A stretch of 64,000 nt of DNA from an uncultured Lachnospiraceae bacterium. GTDB taxonomy: Bacteria; Bacillota; Clostridia; Lachnospirales; Lachnospiraceae. Below the pieces are notes generated by a model, which was given only the letters and a program-made list of their open reading frames with translations, ran no database searches and was not told where the DNA came from. The stretch lies in assembly GCA_910578555.1 (NCBI GenBank), contig CAJTPS010000003.1, positions 124,001 to 188,000 of the forward strand, given 5' to 3'. A program made the translations under genes and the position numbers. Positions 43,231 to 52,193 of the stretch are shown piece after piece (position 1 is the first letter of the stretch; the number at the start of each line of letters is the position of its first letter).

Positions 43231-43839
43231 ATGAATGAGAGCACGATCAGAAACCGTAGAATACTCATTAAAAATATAGAAGACGGCGCATTGATTGCCG
43301 ATACCAGAATCCTGAGATTCAACAGCCTGACTAATTCTGTGACCATCAGCGCCGACAGTCTGGCGGACAGGAAATATTATCGCATTTCGGCCTTTATTTT
43401 CGCAGAAGAGTGTCTTTACGAACTGCACGGCACGATCAAAGGCGCTATGGTGGATAATGAGATCGAAGTGTTTCTGGGCAGGGGCAAGGAGAAGGAAGAC
43501 AGGGCAAGAACAAGATATCCGGTGGAACTGGAGGGTGTGATAGAGGCAGTGCTGATAGATGACAGGGAGATATGCCTTCGTAAGCCGATGCGTATCCGAA
43601 CGATCAATATGAGTGCAAACGGTGTGCTGATGCAGGCGGGTGCAGGATGTTTTGCAGTGGGAGACGGTTTCGTGCTGAGGCTTAACATGGATAAGGGGTC
43701 AATCGTTCTGGAATGCGGGATTGTCAGAATAGATCAGAGCGATATGCTGACGGAGGAGTATGGCTGCCGGATCAGCGGCATCCGCCTGGAACGGGGGACG
43801 ACAGATGAGCATCAGGAAACTACAGACACTTCCTGTTGA
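43231..43839 (+). CDS. PilZ-domain protein (cyclic-di-GMP receptor)
   Basis: 202 residues, ATG preceded by AAGGAACAGG. The N-terminal 90 residues are a beta-rich flagellar-brake (YcgR)-like region; the C-terminal PilZ domain has the RxxxR motif (RARTRYPVE) and the (D/N)xSxxG motif (NMSANG), both required for binding cyclic-di-GMP. It overlaps the HD-GYP gene that follows by 35 bp, so receptor and probable phosphodiesterase are co-expressed. Confidence 0.85.
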   Translation: MNESTIRNRRILIKNIEDGALIADTRILRFNSLTNSVTISADSLADRKYYRISAFIFAEECLYELHGTIKGAMVDNEIEVFLGRGKEKEDRARTRYPVELEGVIEAVLIDDREICLRKPMRIRTINMSANGVLMQAGAGCFAVGDGFVLRLNMDKGSIVLECGIVRIDQSDMLTEEYGCRISGIRLERGTTDEHQETTDTSC

Positions 43840-44890
43840 ATATTTATGGGACGGACTTGTATTAAAGGATGATATTTTTAATCATACGGGTGCAGTGCTG
43901 CTGCTGCGTAAGGGTGAGACGATCACCAGGGCGAAGCTGGATAAACTGATGCGGTTTTACGGGGACAGCAGAAACATTATGGTGTATGAAGACACCTATC
44001 TGGAGATCGTTTCGGATGAGCACGTGCCGATAGAGACCCGTCGGGAGATCACCGAGAGACGAACAGGATATACGAGGCTGCAGCAGAATGTGGGAGGTCT
44101 TTTCCATAGAAAGGACTATGAGCAGTGGCTTAACGATGAGCAGATGGCACCGTTGATGCGTGAAGTCGCGGGAAAACTGCAGGATTTTGATCCGGTGATG
44201 ATACTTTCCTGTATCAATTTTCCAAGACCCATGGATGAAGGATTGCAGCGGCACTGCCTCAACGTAGCGTTTCTGAACGGTATGCAGGCGGGGTGGCTTT
44301 CTCTGCCGCCGGAGGACGTGAATATGCTTGTTCTGGCAGGACTCCTGCATGATATCGGCAAGACGATGATTCCCGAGGATATTCTGAATGCGCCCCGGAG
44401 ACTGACGGAGGAAGAACTGGCGGTCATGCGCCGGCATCCGGTCTACTCGGACGAACTGCTGCAGGGTAAGTTTGATGACAATATCAGGATGGCGGCGCGC
44501 CATCATCATGAAAAACTGACCGGACAGGGATATCCGGATGGTATTACGGGCGATGCGATCGGACTGTACGCCAGAATCACGGCCATATCCGACATTTATG
44601 ATGCCATGGTGTCCGCGAGGAGCTATAAGGGTGCGAAACTGCCGCTCGACGTATTTGATATGTTCTATGAAGAACAGTTTGAAGGACTGGACCGGAAACT
44701 TGTCATGAATTTTCTCAAAAACATGCGGAGCGAGTATATAAACAGACAGGTGATCATGTCCGACGGCGGGAGAGGAACGATACGATATATTCCGATCAAT
44801 GATGCGGATCATCCGATTATCCGACAGGGAGACGACATCCGGCAGACGGACGATGAATGGTACTGCAAAGAAATATTACCTGTTATTTAA
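43805..44890 (+). CDS. HD-GYP domain protein (probable cyclic-di-GMP phosphodiesterase)
   Basis: 361 residues from ATG 43805 with GGGGGA upstream. The N-terminal about 140 residues match the domain found before HD-GYP in many stand-alone proteins; the HD-GYP part has LLHDIGKTMIPEDI, HHHEKLTGQGYPDGI and DIYDAM. The key residues are intact. It has no receiver or membrane segment. It forms an operon with the PilZ gene. Confidence 0.9.
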   Translation: MSIRKLQTLPVEYLWDGLVLKDDIFNHTGAVLLLRKGETITRAKLDKLMRFYGDSRNIMVYEDTYLEIVSDEHVPIETRREITERRTGYTRLQQNVGGLFHRKDYEQWLNDEQMAPLMREVAGKLQDFDPVMILSCINFPRPMDEGLQRHCLNVAFLNGMQAGWLSLPPEDVNMLVLAGLLHDIGKTMIPEDILNAPRRLTEEELAVMRRHPVYSDELLQGKFDDNIRMAARHHHEKLTGQGYPDGITGDAIGLYARITAISDIYDAMVSARSYKGAKLPLDVFDMFYEEQFEGLDRKLVMNFLKNMRSEYINRQVIMSDGGRGTIRYIPINDADHPIIRQGDDIRQTDDEWYCKEILPVI

Positions 44891-44912
44891 TATATTGAAT
44901 CAATAAATATAA

Positions 44913-44950
44913 GCTCGGTACAGGCAATAAATGCCTGTGCCGGGCTTTTT
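44913..44950 (+). terminator. Rho-independent terminator after the HD-GYP gene
   Basis: GCTCGGTACAGGCA pairs with TGCCTGTGCCGGGC over the loop ATAAA, followed by TTTTT. Confidence 0.92.
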
Positions 44951-44959
44951 GTGTCACAG

Positions 44960-45625
44960 ACAAAAATCCCCCCCTGCTATGCAGGGGGAGGGCAAATCTT
45001 TAGATAAAAGAAACTCCTGTGTTAGTATAAAAGTAGGTCTGCAAACCACAAAAATACAACACAGGAAGTGCCCAAGATGGACACAACAAATAGTTTAGCC
45101 CATACAAAATGGGAATGCAAGTACCATATCGTTTTTGCACCAAAGTATCGCAGACAGGTGATATACAAAGACATCAAAGCAGACGTAGGACAGATACTGG
45201 GAGCGTTATGCCGCAGAAAAGGAATAGAGATCATAGAAGCAGAATGCTGCCCGGATCATATCCATATGCTGGTAAGGATACCGCCCAAATACTCGGTATC
45301 AGAAATTGTAGGATACCTGAAAGGGAAGAGTTCGCTCATGATATTTGAGAAGCATGCGAATCTGAAATATAAGTATGGGAACCGACATTTCTGGTGTAGA
45401 GGGTATTATGTGGATACTGTGGGGAAGAACACATCTGCAATCAAAACGTAAATCCAGAATCAGCTGAAAGAAGATTTAGAATACGACCAGATGTCTTTGG
45501 TAGAGTATATTGACCCGTTTACGGGTGAGCCGGTAAAGAAAAACAAGAAATAAGCCACTTGGAGTGACCGTAGGGAATCAAAGCAAACCAGCAAGCCCCT
45601 TATGGGGCGGCGCCGGTAGTCCTGA
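44960..45625 (+). mobile_element. IS200/IS605-family insertion sequence (inactivated)
   Basis: The element has the two subterminal hairpins expected of IS200: left CCCCCTGC-TAT-GCAGGGGG (44970-44988) and right GCCCC-TTAT-GGGGC (45595-45608), with one tnpA gene between. IS200 elements have no terminal inverted repeats and move as single strands. The exact ends are estimates. It sits directly after a terminator, between the PilZ/HD-GYP operon and spoVAA. Confidence 0.85.
45077..45553 (+). pseudogene. tnpA: IS200-type TnpA transposase with premature stop
   Basis: ATG 45077 with AGGAAG upstream. The protein has the Y1 HUH transposase features: KYHIVFAPKYRRQVIY, the HUH motif in PDHIHMLVRI, and the catalytic Tyr in FWCRGYYVDTVG. 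The frame meets TAA at 45449-45451 (after SAIKT) and continues in frame for 33 codons (IQNQLKEDLEYDQMSLVEYI onward) to a second TAA. The family has Tyr at this position, so a TAT or TAC codon became TAA. The catalytic domain is upstream of the stop; partial activity cannot be excluded. Confidence 0.88.
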
Positions 45626-45687
45626 CATTATTTATATAGCAATTAGGAAAGCGTATCCTGTGATAATCTTTTTTGTTCCGGACAAAT

Positions 45688-45716
45688 GCATAAAAGAAAG
45701 ATATGGCAGCATACTA
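45688..45716 (+). promoter_or_regulatory. Predicted sigma-G (forespore) promoter of spoVA genes
   Basis: GCATA (45688-45692), a 17-bp spacer and CATACTA (45710-45716) match the sigma-G consensus (GMATR and CATnHTA). It lies 40 bp before spoVAA. In Bacillus, spoVA is transcribed by sigma G. Confidence 0.7.
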
Positions 45717-45755
45717 AAAGCAAATCGGCAGGTTTTGTCATAGGAGTATAATGTT

Positions 45756-46391
45756 ATGTCAACTAATAGCACGACAATTTATATTCATGCACAGCAGAAC
45801 GTGGAACTGCAGTCGGACGATGTCTATGTGAAAGACATCGGGAAGCTGACGTGCGGTGATACACATATTCTGGCAAAAGCAAAGGCGGTCAAACTGCATC
45901 ACTTCAAGCAGGGGGAGCCGAAAAGACAGGTCATCAGTCTGCTCAAGGTGATCGAGGAGATCAATAAAGTATGTCCGGAAGCAAGCGTGGAAAGCATTGG
46001 CGAACCGGCTGTTATGGTAGAGTATATCGACGTCAATAAACATAAGGGACCGCTGCAGTGGATCAAGCTTGTTTTCGTGGCAGCAGTCAGTTTCTTCGGA
46101 ACGGCTTTTACGATCATGGCTTTTCACAATGATATCGGGATCAATGATGTCTTTACGAAAATCTATGAGATGGTCATGGGACAGCCGGGTGACGGCTACG
46201 GTATTCTGGAACTGGCGTATTCGACAGGACTGGCAATCGGTATTATTGTGTTCTTTAATCACATCGGCGGCAGAAGGATCACCAAAGACCCCACACCGAT
46301 CGAGGTGGAGATGCGGGTCTATGAGACGGATGTCAATAAGGCGCTTATAGAGACGGCGGACAGAGAAGGAAAGACAATGGATGTCAATTAA
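45756..46391 (+). CDS. spoVAA: Stage V sporulation protein AA
   Basis: 211 residues, ATG preceded by TAGGAG. An N-terminal soluble region (IYIHAQQNVELQSDDVYVKD) and two membrane helices (about 107-127 and 152-170) match SpoVAA. SpoVA proteins form the channel for dipicolinate uptake and release in spores. Confidence 0.88.
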   Translation: MSTNSTTIYIHAQQNVELQSDDVYVKDIGKLTCGDTHILAKAKAVKLHHFKQGEPKRQVISLLKVIEEINKVCPEASVESIGEPAVMVEYIDVNKHKGPLQWIKLVFVAAVSFFGTAFTIMAFHNDIGINDVFTKIYEMVMGQPGDGYGILELAYSTGLAIGIIVFFNHIGGRRITKDPTPIEVEMRVYETDVNKALIETADREGKTMDVN

Positions 46392-46410
46392 AGAAGGAGA
46401 ACAATAACGA

Positions 46411-46911
46411 ATGATATTTATAAAACAGATTTTTTTGGCAGTGATCGGAGTCAGCAGCGGTCTTATCGTTTCTGCCGGCGTGTTTACGGTACTTATTTCG
46501 GTCGGACTGATTCCGCGGTTTGCCGGTAAGATGCACGTGGCGCGCAGAATATTTGTGCTGGAGGAAATGGTGGTGTTCGGAACGCTGTTCGGCGGCTTCT
46601 TCAGTATATTCAGCGACTGGGGGATGATCGGTGCATTTGTAAGAGGACATAATCTGTTCGGGAGCGAGGCAACGGAAGGTGTGTGGAATCTGCTCGGAAT
46701 GCTGTTTCTGCTTATCTTTGGCACCTTTGCAGGTATTTTTGTAGGATGTCTGGCGCTGGCCATTGCGGAGATGCTGAATACGATTCCGATTTTCGCCAGA
46801 CGAATCGGATTCCGGCACGGGCTGGGAATCGCGATTCTGGCGGTTGCGCTTGGTAAACTGACGGGCAGTCTGATCTATTTTACACAACGGGTGTTTCTAT
46901 ATGGAGGATAA
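46411..46911 (+). CDS. spoVAB: Stage V sporulation protein AB
   Basis: 166 residues, starting 19 bp after spoVAA. Four membrane helices (SSGLIVSAGVFTVLISVGLI; later FLLIFGTFAGIFVGCLALAI) fit SpoVAB. Confidence 0.88.
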   Translation: MIFIKQIFLAVIGVSSGLIVSAGVFTVLISVGLIPRFAGKMHVARRIFVLEEMVVFGTLFGGFFSIFSDWGMIGAFVRGHNLFGSEATEGVWNLLGMLFLLIFGTFAGIFVGCLALAIAEMLNTIPIFARRIGFRHGLGIAILAVALGKLTGSLIYFTQRVFLYGG

Positions 46912-46967
46912 ATCCGGTGTAGAAGACTCGTAAGACAGGAAAAAATCAAAAGGAAGGAAGCAGTCAT

Positions 46968-47456
46968 ATGACACAGGAAAATCAGAAACCACAGACAATG
47001 CAGCAGAAGAAGGAGCAGGAGTACAGGCAGCATGTGGAGCAGGTGACGCCGAAGTACAGCCTCTTATGGCGCATGTGCAAAGCATTCATAACGGGCGGTA
47101 TCATATGTATTCTGGGACAGTTTATCTTAAATTATGCGACCAATACGATGGGGCTGGATAAGGAGACGGCTGGCTCCTGGTGTTCTATGCTGCTGGTGCT
47201 GATCAGTGTACTTCTCACGGGCTTCAATCTGTATCCTAAGTTAGTGGAATGGGGCGGCGGCGGCGCACTCGTGCCGATTACCGGATTTGCAAATTCCATT
47301 GCGTCCGCGGCGATCGAGTATCAGAAGGAGGGGCAGGTGTTCGGAATCGGCTGTAAGATCTTTACGATCGCGGGACCGGTCATACTGTTCGGAATTGTTA
47401 CGAGCTGGGGGCTGGGTGTGATCTACTGGATCGGGACACTGCTCGGGGTGGTGTAG
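46968..47456 (+). CDS. spoVAC: Stage V sporulation protein AC
   Basis: 162 residues, ATG preceded by AAGGAAGGAAG. Membrane protein with GGIICILGQ, YPKLVEWGGGGALVPITGFA and SAAIEYQKEGQVFGIGCKIF typical of SpoVAC, a mechanosensitive channel component in Bacillus. spoVAD and spoVAE normally follow; here they do not. Confidence 0.93.
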   Translation: MTQENQKPQTMQQKKEQEYRQHVEQVTPKYSLLWRMCKAFITGGIICILGQFILNYATNTMGLDKETAGSWCSMLLVLISVLLTGFNLYPKLVEWGGGGALVPITGFANSIASAAIEYQKEGQVFGIGCKIFTIAGPVILFGIVTSWGLGVIYWIGTLLGVV

Positions 47457-47697
47457 AGCGCGGCTGCCCGCGCTGACATGTGCACCAGACAATAACAATA
47501 GATATTAAAAAGAAAAGGAGATAATAAGATAGCATATCTTACGGTAATTTATTATAATAAATGTAGGATTATAATAAACACAAACCGGAAGGATTGCGTT
47601 ACGGGAATTGCGGTGTCACGTTTGTAATCAAACACAAGATTGCGGGATTACGGCAGGGGCGGACAGCTCCGGAACGGGGGTAGGTATGGAATAGAAA

Positions 47698-49908
47698 ATG
47701 ACAAATGCGATGAGGACAGGTGGTGAGGGGCAGCGGGGGAAACAGGCCGGCAGACTGACGCTGCCGACAGACGTGGATATGGTTGATGAGACGATACGAT
47801 TGAAGCAGCTGCTGGGGGCGGATGCCTTAAGGGATTGTGACGGCACGAATATGCCCGCAGAACTCTTAAGCCAGGACGCGAAGATCTATGCGACTTATTA
47901 TACGACAAGAAAAGACAATGACTGGGCGATGCAGAATCCGGAGGAGATACAGCAGGAATACCTGATCAGCGACCGTGTGACGGCGAGAGGGGACAGTCTG
48001 CGTATAGAGCTTATGAAGGGGTTTCATACGGAACAGCTTAAGGTTAATACGATTGACGACCCGAAACGCTGGTGGGAAGTCATTGACAGGACGACGGGTG
48101 AGGTGGTGCCTCCTGATCAATGGGCATATGATCAGGAGACCGGAGAGGTCACGATCGAGACGGTACCGTATCATCAGTACACCGTCAGCTTCCTTGCATT
48201 CCTGATCTGGGACCCGGTACATATGTATAATTTCATTACAAACGACTGGAAAGATGCGCCGCACCAGCTTATATATGATGTCAGACAGCCTAAGACGCAG
48301 GTTTATGTAAAGGAGAAGCTTAAGCGGTGGTGCGAGGAGAATCCGGATGTGGATGTGGTACGCTTTACGACGTTTTTCCATCAATTTACACTCACGTTTG
48401 ATGATCAGAAGCGGGAGAAATTCGTGGAGTGGTTCGGTTACAGCGCCAGTGTCAGCCCCTGTATTCTCGAGCAGTTTGAGAAGTGGGCGGGATATAAGTT
48501 CCGGCCGGAATTTATCGTGGATCAGGGGTATCATAATTCCATTTTCAGGGTTCCTTCCAGGGAATTTAAGGATTTTATTGAATTCCAGCAGATAGAAGTG
48601 TCGAAGCTTGCAAAAGAACTTGTGGACATTGTTCACAGTTACGGCAAGGAAGCGATGATGTTTCTCGGCGATCACTGGATCGGCACAGAGCCGTTCGGCA
48701 AATATTTCAGGAATATCGGTCTGGATGCGGTCGTCGGCTCTGTGGGAGACGGGGTTACATTACGTATGATATCCGACATTCAGGGTGTAAAATATACGGA
48801 GGGAAGACTGCTTCCGTATTTCTTTCCCGATGTGTTTACCGAGGGCGGCGATCCGATCGGCGAGGCACAGGACAACTGGATGAAAGCGAGAAGAGCAATT
48901 CTGCGGTCACCTCTTGACCGGATCGGGTATGGCGGTTACTTAAAGCTTGCGAGTGAATGGCCGGGATTTATCGACCAGATTCAGAGGGTAGTGGATGAGT
49001 TTCGGCAGATACACGAGAACATGCAGGGAACCAGGGCATATACCGCGCCTTTCAAGGTGGGGATATTGAACTGCTGGGGCAATCTGCGCAGATGGATGGC
49101 CAATCAGGTGCACCATGCGCTCTGGTATCGGGAGATTTATTCCTATGTGGGTGTGATCGAATGCTTGAGCGGTATGCCGATTGAAGTTGAGTTTATCACT
49201 TTTGACGAGGTGCGGGAGGGGATCGATCCTGCCATCAGGGTGATTATCAATGCGGGTGACGCCGGTACTTCATGGAGCGGCGCAGAGAACTGGAAGGATG
49301 AGAGAATCGTGTGCGCGATTCGCAAATTCGTGGATGCGGGCGGCGGCTTTATCGGCGTGGGCGAACCGAGCGCCTGTCAGTATCAGGGGCGTTATTTCCA
49401 GTTGAGCGATGTGCTGGGCGTGGATCGGGAACTGGGATTTTCCATGAGCACAGATAAATATAACACGTGTTATGGCGAGTCGAACGGCAGACATTTTATT
49501 CTGGAGGATATCAGAGACGAGATTGACTTCGGCGAAGGCAAGAGCCGTATTTATGCACAGGGAGAGAACTATCAGATCTTAAATATGGACGGGAAGTACA
49601 GCCGTCTGGTGGTCAACAGGTACGGCAAAGGCAGAAGCGTCTACTTTACGGGACTTCCCTATTCTCCGCAGAATTGCCGGATTCTGCTGCGGGCAGTCTA
49701 CTATGCTGCGCATCAGGAAGAAGAAATGAAAAAGTTCTATGTCACCGATGTGGAGACGGAACTGGCAGTGTTTGAGAAGGGCGGTAAAATCGCAGTGATC
49801 AATAACTCTAAGGAGCCGAGGCGGACGCAGCTTTATGTCTACGGGCAGATGAAGGAAGAACTTGATCTGGCGCCGATGGAGATGCGCTGGGTGGATTATG
49901 AAAAATAA
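47698..49908 (+). CDS. GH112 phosphorylase (1,3-beta-galactosyl-N-acetylhexosamine or galactosyl-rhamnose phosphorylase)
   Basis: 736 residues; the ribosome site before ATG 47698 is weak and ATG 47710 is possible. Homology starts at GRLTLPTDVDMVDETI. The signature segments DGTNMP, TYYTTRKDNDWA, RFTTFFHQFTLTF and LGDHWIGTEPFG (general acid Asp) identify family GH112, with an approximately 200-residue central amidotransferase-like domain and a C-terminal beta domain. It phosphorolyses lacto-N-biose, galacto-N-biose or galactosyl-rhamnose to galactose-1-phosphate. It is cytoplasmic. Substrate choice cannot be fixed. No transporter is nearby; it stands alone between spoVAC and a terminator. Confidence 0.9.
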   Translation: MTNAMRTGGEGQRGKQAGRLTLPTDVDMVDETIRLKQLLGADALRDCDGTNMPAELLSQDAKIYATYYTTRKDNDWAMQNPEEIQQEYLISDRVTARGDSLRIELMKGFHTEQLKVNTIDDPKRWWEVIDRTTGEVVPPDQWAYDQETGEVTIETVPYHQYTVSFLAFLIWDPVHMYNFITNDWKDAPHQLIYDVRQPKTQVYVKEKLKRWCEENPDVDVVRFTTFFHQFTLTFDDQKREKFVEWFGYSASVSPCILEQFEKWAGYKFRPEFIVDQGYHNSIFRVPSREFKDFIEFQQIEVSKLAKELVDIVHSYGKEAMMFLGDHWIGTEPFGKYFRNIGLDAVVGSVGDGVTLRMISDIQGVKYTEGRLLPYFFPDVFTEGGDPIGEAQDNWMKARRAILRSPLDRIGYGGYLKLASEWPGFIDQIQRVVDEFRQIHENMQGTRAYTAPFKVGILNCWGNLRRWMANQVHHALWYREIYSYVGVIECLSGMPIEVEFITFDEVREGIDPAIRVIINAGDAGTSWSGAENWKDERIVCAIRKFVDAGGGFIGVGEPSACQYQGRYFQLSDVLGVDRELGFSMSTDKYNTCYGESNGRHFILEDIRDEIDFGEGKSRIYAQGENYQILNMDGKYSRLVVNRYGKGRSVYFTGLPYSPQNCRILLRAVYYAAHQEEEMKKFYVTDVETELAVFEKGGKIAVINNSKEPRRTQLYVYGQMKEELDLAPMEMRWVDYEK

Positions 49909-49968
49909 CATAAAGTATTTTATGCCGGCTTCATTGCGTATCATGCAGCGATAAAAGCATTATGCGGG

Positions 49969-50000
49969 TCTCCCGGGTGTATGCACCCGGGAGATTTTTT
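49969..50000 (+). terminator. Rho-independent terminator after the GH112 gene
   Basis: TCTCCCGGGTG-TATG-CACCCGGGAGA followed by TTTTTT. Confidence 0.95.
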
Positions 50001-50035
50001 GACAACTTTGACACATCTGCATGGTAGGATATAAA
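49999..50035 (+). promoter_or_regulatory. Promoter with direct repeat before the first regulator of the 50-58 kb locus
   Basis: TTGACA occurs twice, nine bases apart (49999 and 50008). The second is followed after 16 bp by TATAAA (50030-50035). The 20-bp segment 49999-50018 recurs with three differences at 53003-53022. Confidence 0.65.
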
Positions 50036-50114
50036 ATCAGAGGAAAAGAGTCCGTAACAGTGCGGCCGCCGGCACCACTGTCACGGGGGATAATACGTAC
50101 AGGGGGCTGTATTT

Positions 50115-50768
50115 ATGAATGTTCTGATTGTGGAGGACGATGAGGCAATCGCTAATTTATTGTATATGGATCTGTCCGATGAGGGATATCGGTGCACTTG
50201 TGCTTATAATGGCAGGGAAGCGGCGGATCTGCTGGAGGAGCATACGGATTATGATTTTATCCTGCTGGATATCATGCTGCCGGAGATCGACGGTTATGAA
50301 CTGTTAGAGTATATCAAACCGATGGAGATCCCCGTTATTTTCCTGACGGCGAAAAGTGCTGTGGGGGATCGCATCCGGGGGCTTAAGCTGGGAGCGGACG
50401 ATTATATCGTCAAGCCTTTTCAGAGTGGCGAGGTGATTGCCCGAATGGAGGCGGTGCTTCGCAGATACGGGAAAAACAGGAAGAATCTCACCTTTGCGGA
50501 TGTCGAGATCAATCTGGAATCACGCAGGGCATATCAGAACGGAGAAGAAGTGGAACTGACGGTCAAGGAGTTTGATCTGCTGGTGGAACTGATTCAGAAC
50601 AGAAATGTGGCGCAGTACCGGGACAGACTATATGAAAAAGTGTGGAACGAGCCCTTCCTGGGAGATACGAGGACGCTGGATACCCATATCCAGAGGCTGC
50701 GCAGGAAGCTGGGCTGGGATGAGCGGATCAGAACCGTGTTTCGCATCGGGTACAGGCTGGAAGGGTAA
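50115..50768 (+). CDS. OmpR-family response regulator
   Basis: 217 residues, ATG preceded by ACAGGGGG. Receiver with VEDDE and phospho-Asp in FILLDIMLPEIDG, Lys in DDYIVKPF; C-terminal winged helix (VKEFDLLVELIQN, GDTRTLDTHIQRLRRKLG, FRIGYRL). It is followed 9 bp later by its kinase. It likely controls this locus through the repeated upstream motif (inference). Confidence 0.95.
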   Translation: MNVLIVEDDEAIANLLYMDLSDEGYRCTCAYNGREAADLLEEHTDYDFILLDIMLPEIDGYELLEYIKPMEIPVIFLTAKSAVGDRIRGLKLGADDYIVKPFQSGEVIARMEAVLRRYGKNRKNLTFADVEINLESRRAYQNGEEVELTVKEFDLLVELIQNRNVAQYRDRLYEKVWNEPFLGDTRTLDTHIQRLRRKLGWDERIRTVFRIGYRLEG

Positions 50769-50777
50769 GGTGATGTT

Positions 50778-52193
50778 ATGAAGCTGGGGACGAAAATGTT
50801 CTTCTGCATCACTATATTCTTCAGCGCGGCTTTTCTGATCGGCGGTTACCTGCTGATTACCTTTTTCTATGATATTACCATGGAGCGTGAGATCGAAGCG
50901 GCCGTGGAACAATATCAGTATAATAAATTCGTGGTGCAGGCGAATCTGATCACGCGGGGAGAAGAATGGATTGCGGAAGCGGCTGATGGAACGTATGATT
51001 GCAGCAGTATAGCTTCGGATATGAGGGAGATGACGGCTCTTTACACAACGGATGGTAAGGAGTTGTTCTCTGCGTTCCCGGTCGGGGCGGATACGGGCGG
51101 ATTACTGCAGGATGTGGCGGCAGACGCGATCAGCTACAGGTTTGTTATGATCGGTGACAGGAACTGTCTGCTGACGGCAGGGATTGTATCTCATAACAAT
51201 GCGAGCGTATATCTGGTGACGGGAACAGATGTAGAGAGGGTATCTGAGCAGCAGGAGCAGATGATCGTGAAATTCGGTGCCGTGTATGCGGTGACAATCG
51301 GTATCGGAAGCGTTCTGATATTTGGTCTGTCTTTGTTTCTAACTCGATCGGTCAAAACCCTGACCGGCGCCACGCAGAAAATTGCCGACGGCAATTACAG
51401 TGAGCGGGTGACGGACACGGGATCTGATGAAGTGGGGCAGCTTGCGCGGAATTTTAACCGGATGGCGGCTGCTGTGGAAGAAAAAGTGCAGGAGTTGTCG
51501 GAAATTGCAAGACAGAAGGAAGACTTTGTGGCGAATTTTGCACATGAACTCAAGACGCCGCTCACGTCCATGATCGGTTACGCTGACCGGATCTATCACA
51601 AAGAACTGCCGCGCAAGGAACAGAAGCAGGCGGCGTGGTATATCTGGAATGAGGGGATGCGTCTTGAGTCGCTGTCTCATAAGCTGATGGATATGACAGT
51701 GCTGGAACACAGGGATTTTGTCCTGCAGGAGACAGAGACAAGGCTTCTTTTTCAGGAATTAACGGCAGATACCGAATATTTGATGACGGAAAAAGGTGTA
51801 ACTTTGCAGTGCAGCATCGAACCGGCATATATAGAAGTGGAATATGATTTGTTTAAAACGCTTTATCTGAATCTGATTGATAATGCGGTGAAAGCCGGTG
51901 CCGTCGGTATTCAGGTCACGGGCAGACGGTGCGGACAGGTGTATATGATACAGGTCGCTGATAACGGGAGCGGCATTCCGGCACAGGAGATTCAGAGAAT
52001 TAAGGAAGCTTTCTATATGGTAGATAAATCCCGTTCCAGAAAGCAGCATGGCGCCGGAATCGGGCTGGCGCTGGCGGAGAAGATTGCGAGAATCCATGGA
52101 AGCACACTGGAATTTGAGAGTGACGGCGTAAGTGGAACGAAGGTGAGCGTACGTCTGAGATGTAAAGGAGCGGTTGATGATGAGCAAAAGTAG
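50778..52193 (+). CDS. Sensor histidine kinase with extracytoplasmic domain
   Basis: 471 residues. Membrane helices at about 10-31 and 167-188 enclose a sensory domain of about 135 residues. HAMP (189-240), HisKA with phospho-His256 (NFAHELKTPLTSM) and HATPase (LIDNAVKAG, DNGSGIP, GAGIGLALAEKI) follow. The 3' end overlaps the next gene by 17 bp. It pairs with the regulator just upstream. Confidence 0.94.
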   Translation: MKLGTKMFFCITIFFSAAFLIGGYLLITFFYDITMEREIEAAVEQYQYNKFVVQANLITRGEEWIAEAADGTYDCSSIASDMREMTALYTTDGKELFSAFPVGADTGGLLQDVAADAISYRFVMIGDRNCLLTAGIVSHNNASVYLVTGTDVERVSEQQEQMIVKFGAVYAVTIGIGSVLIFGLSLFLTRSVKTLTGATQKIADGNYSERVTDTGSDEVGQLARNFNRMAAAVEEKVQELSEIARQKEDFVANFAHELKTPLTSMIGYADRIYHKELPRKEQKQAAWYIWNEGMRLESLSHKLMDMTVLEHRDFVLQETETRLLFQELTADTEYLMTEKGVTLQCSIEPAYIEVEYDLFKTLYLNLIDNAVKAGAVGIQVTGRRCGQVYMIQVADNGSGIPAQEIQRIKEAFYMVDKSRSRKQHGAGIGLALAEKIARIHGSTLEFESDGVSGTKVSVRLRCKGAVDDEQK

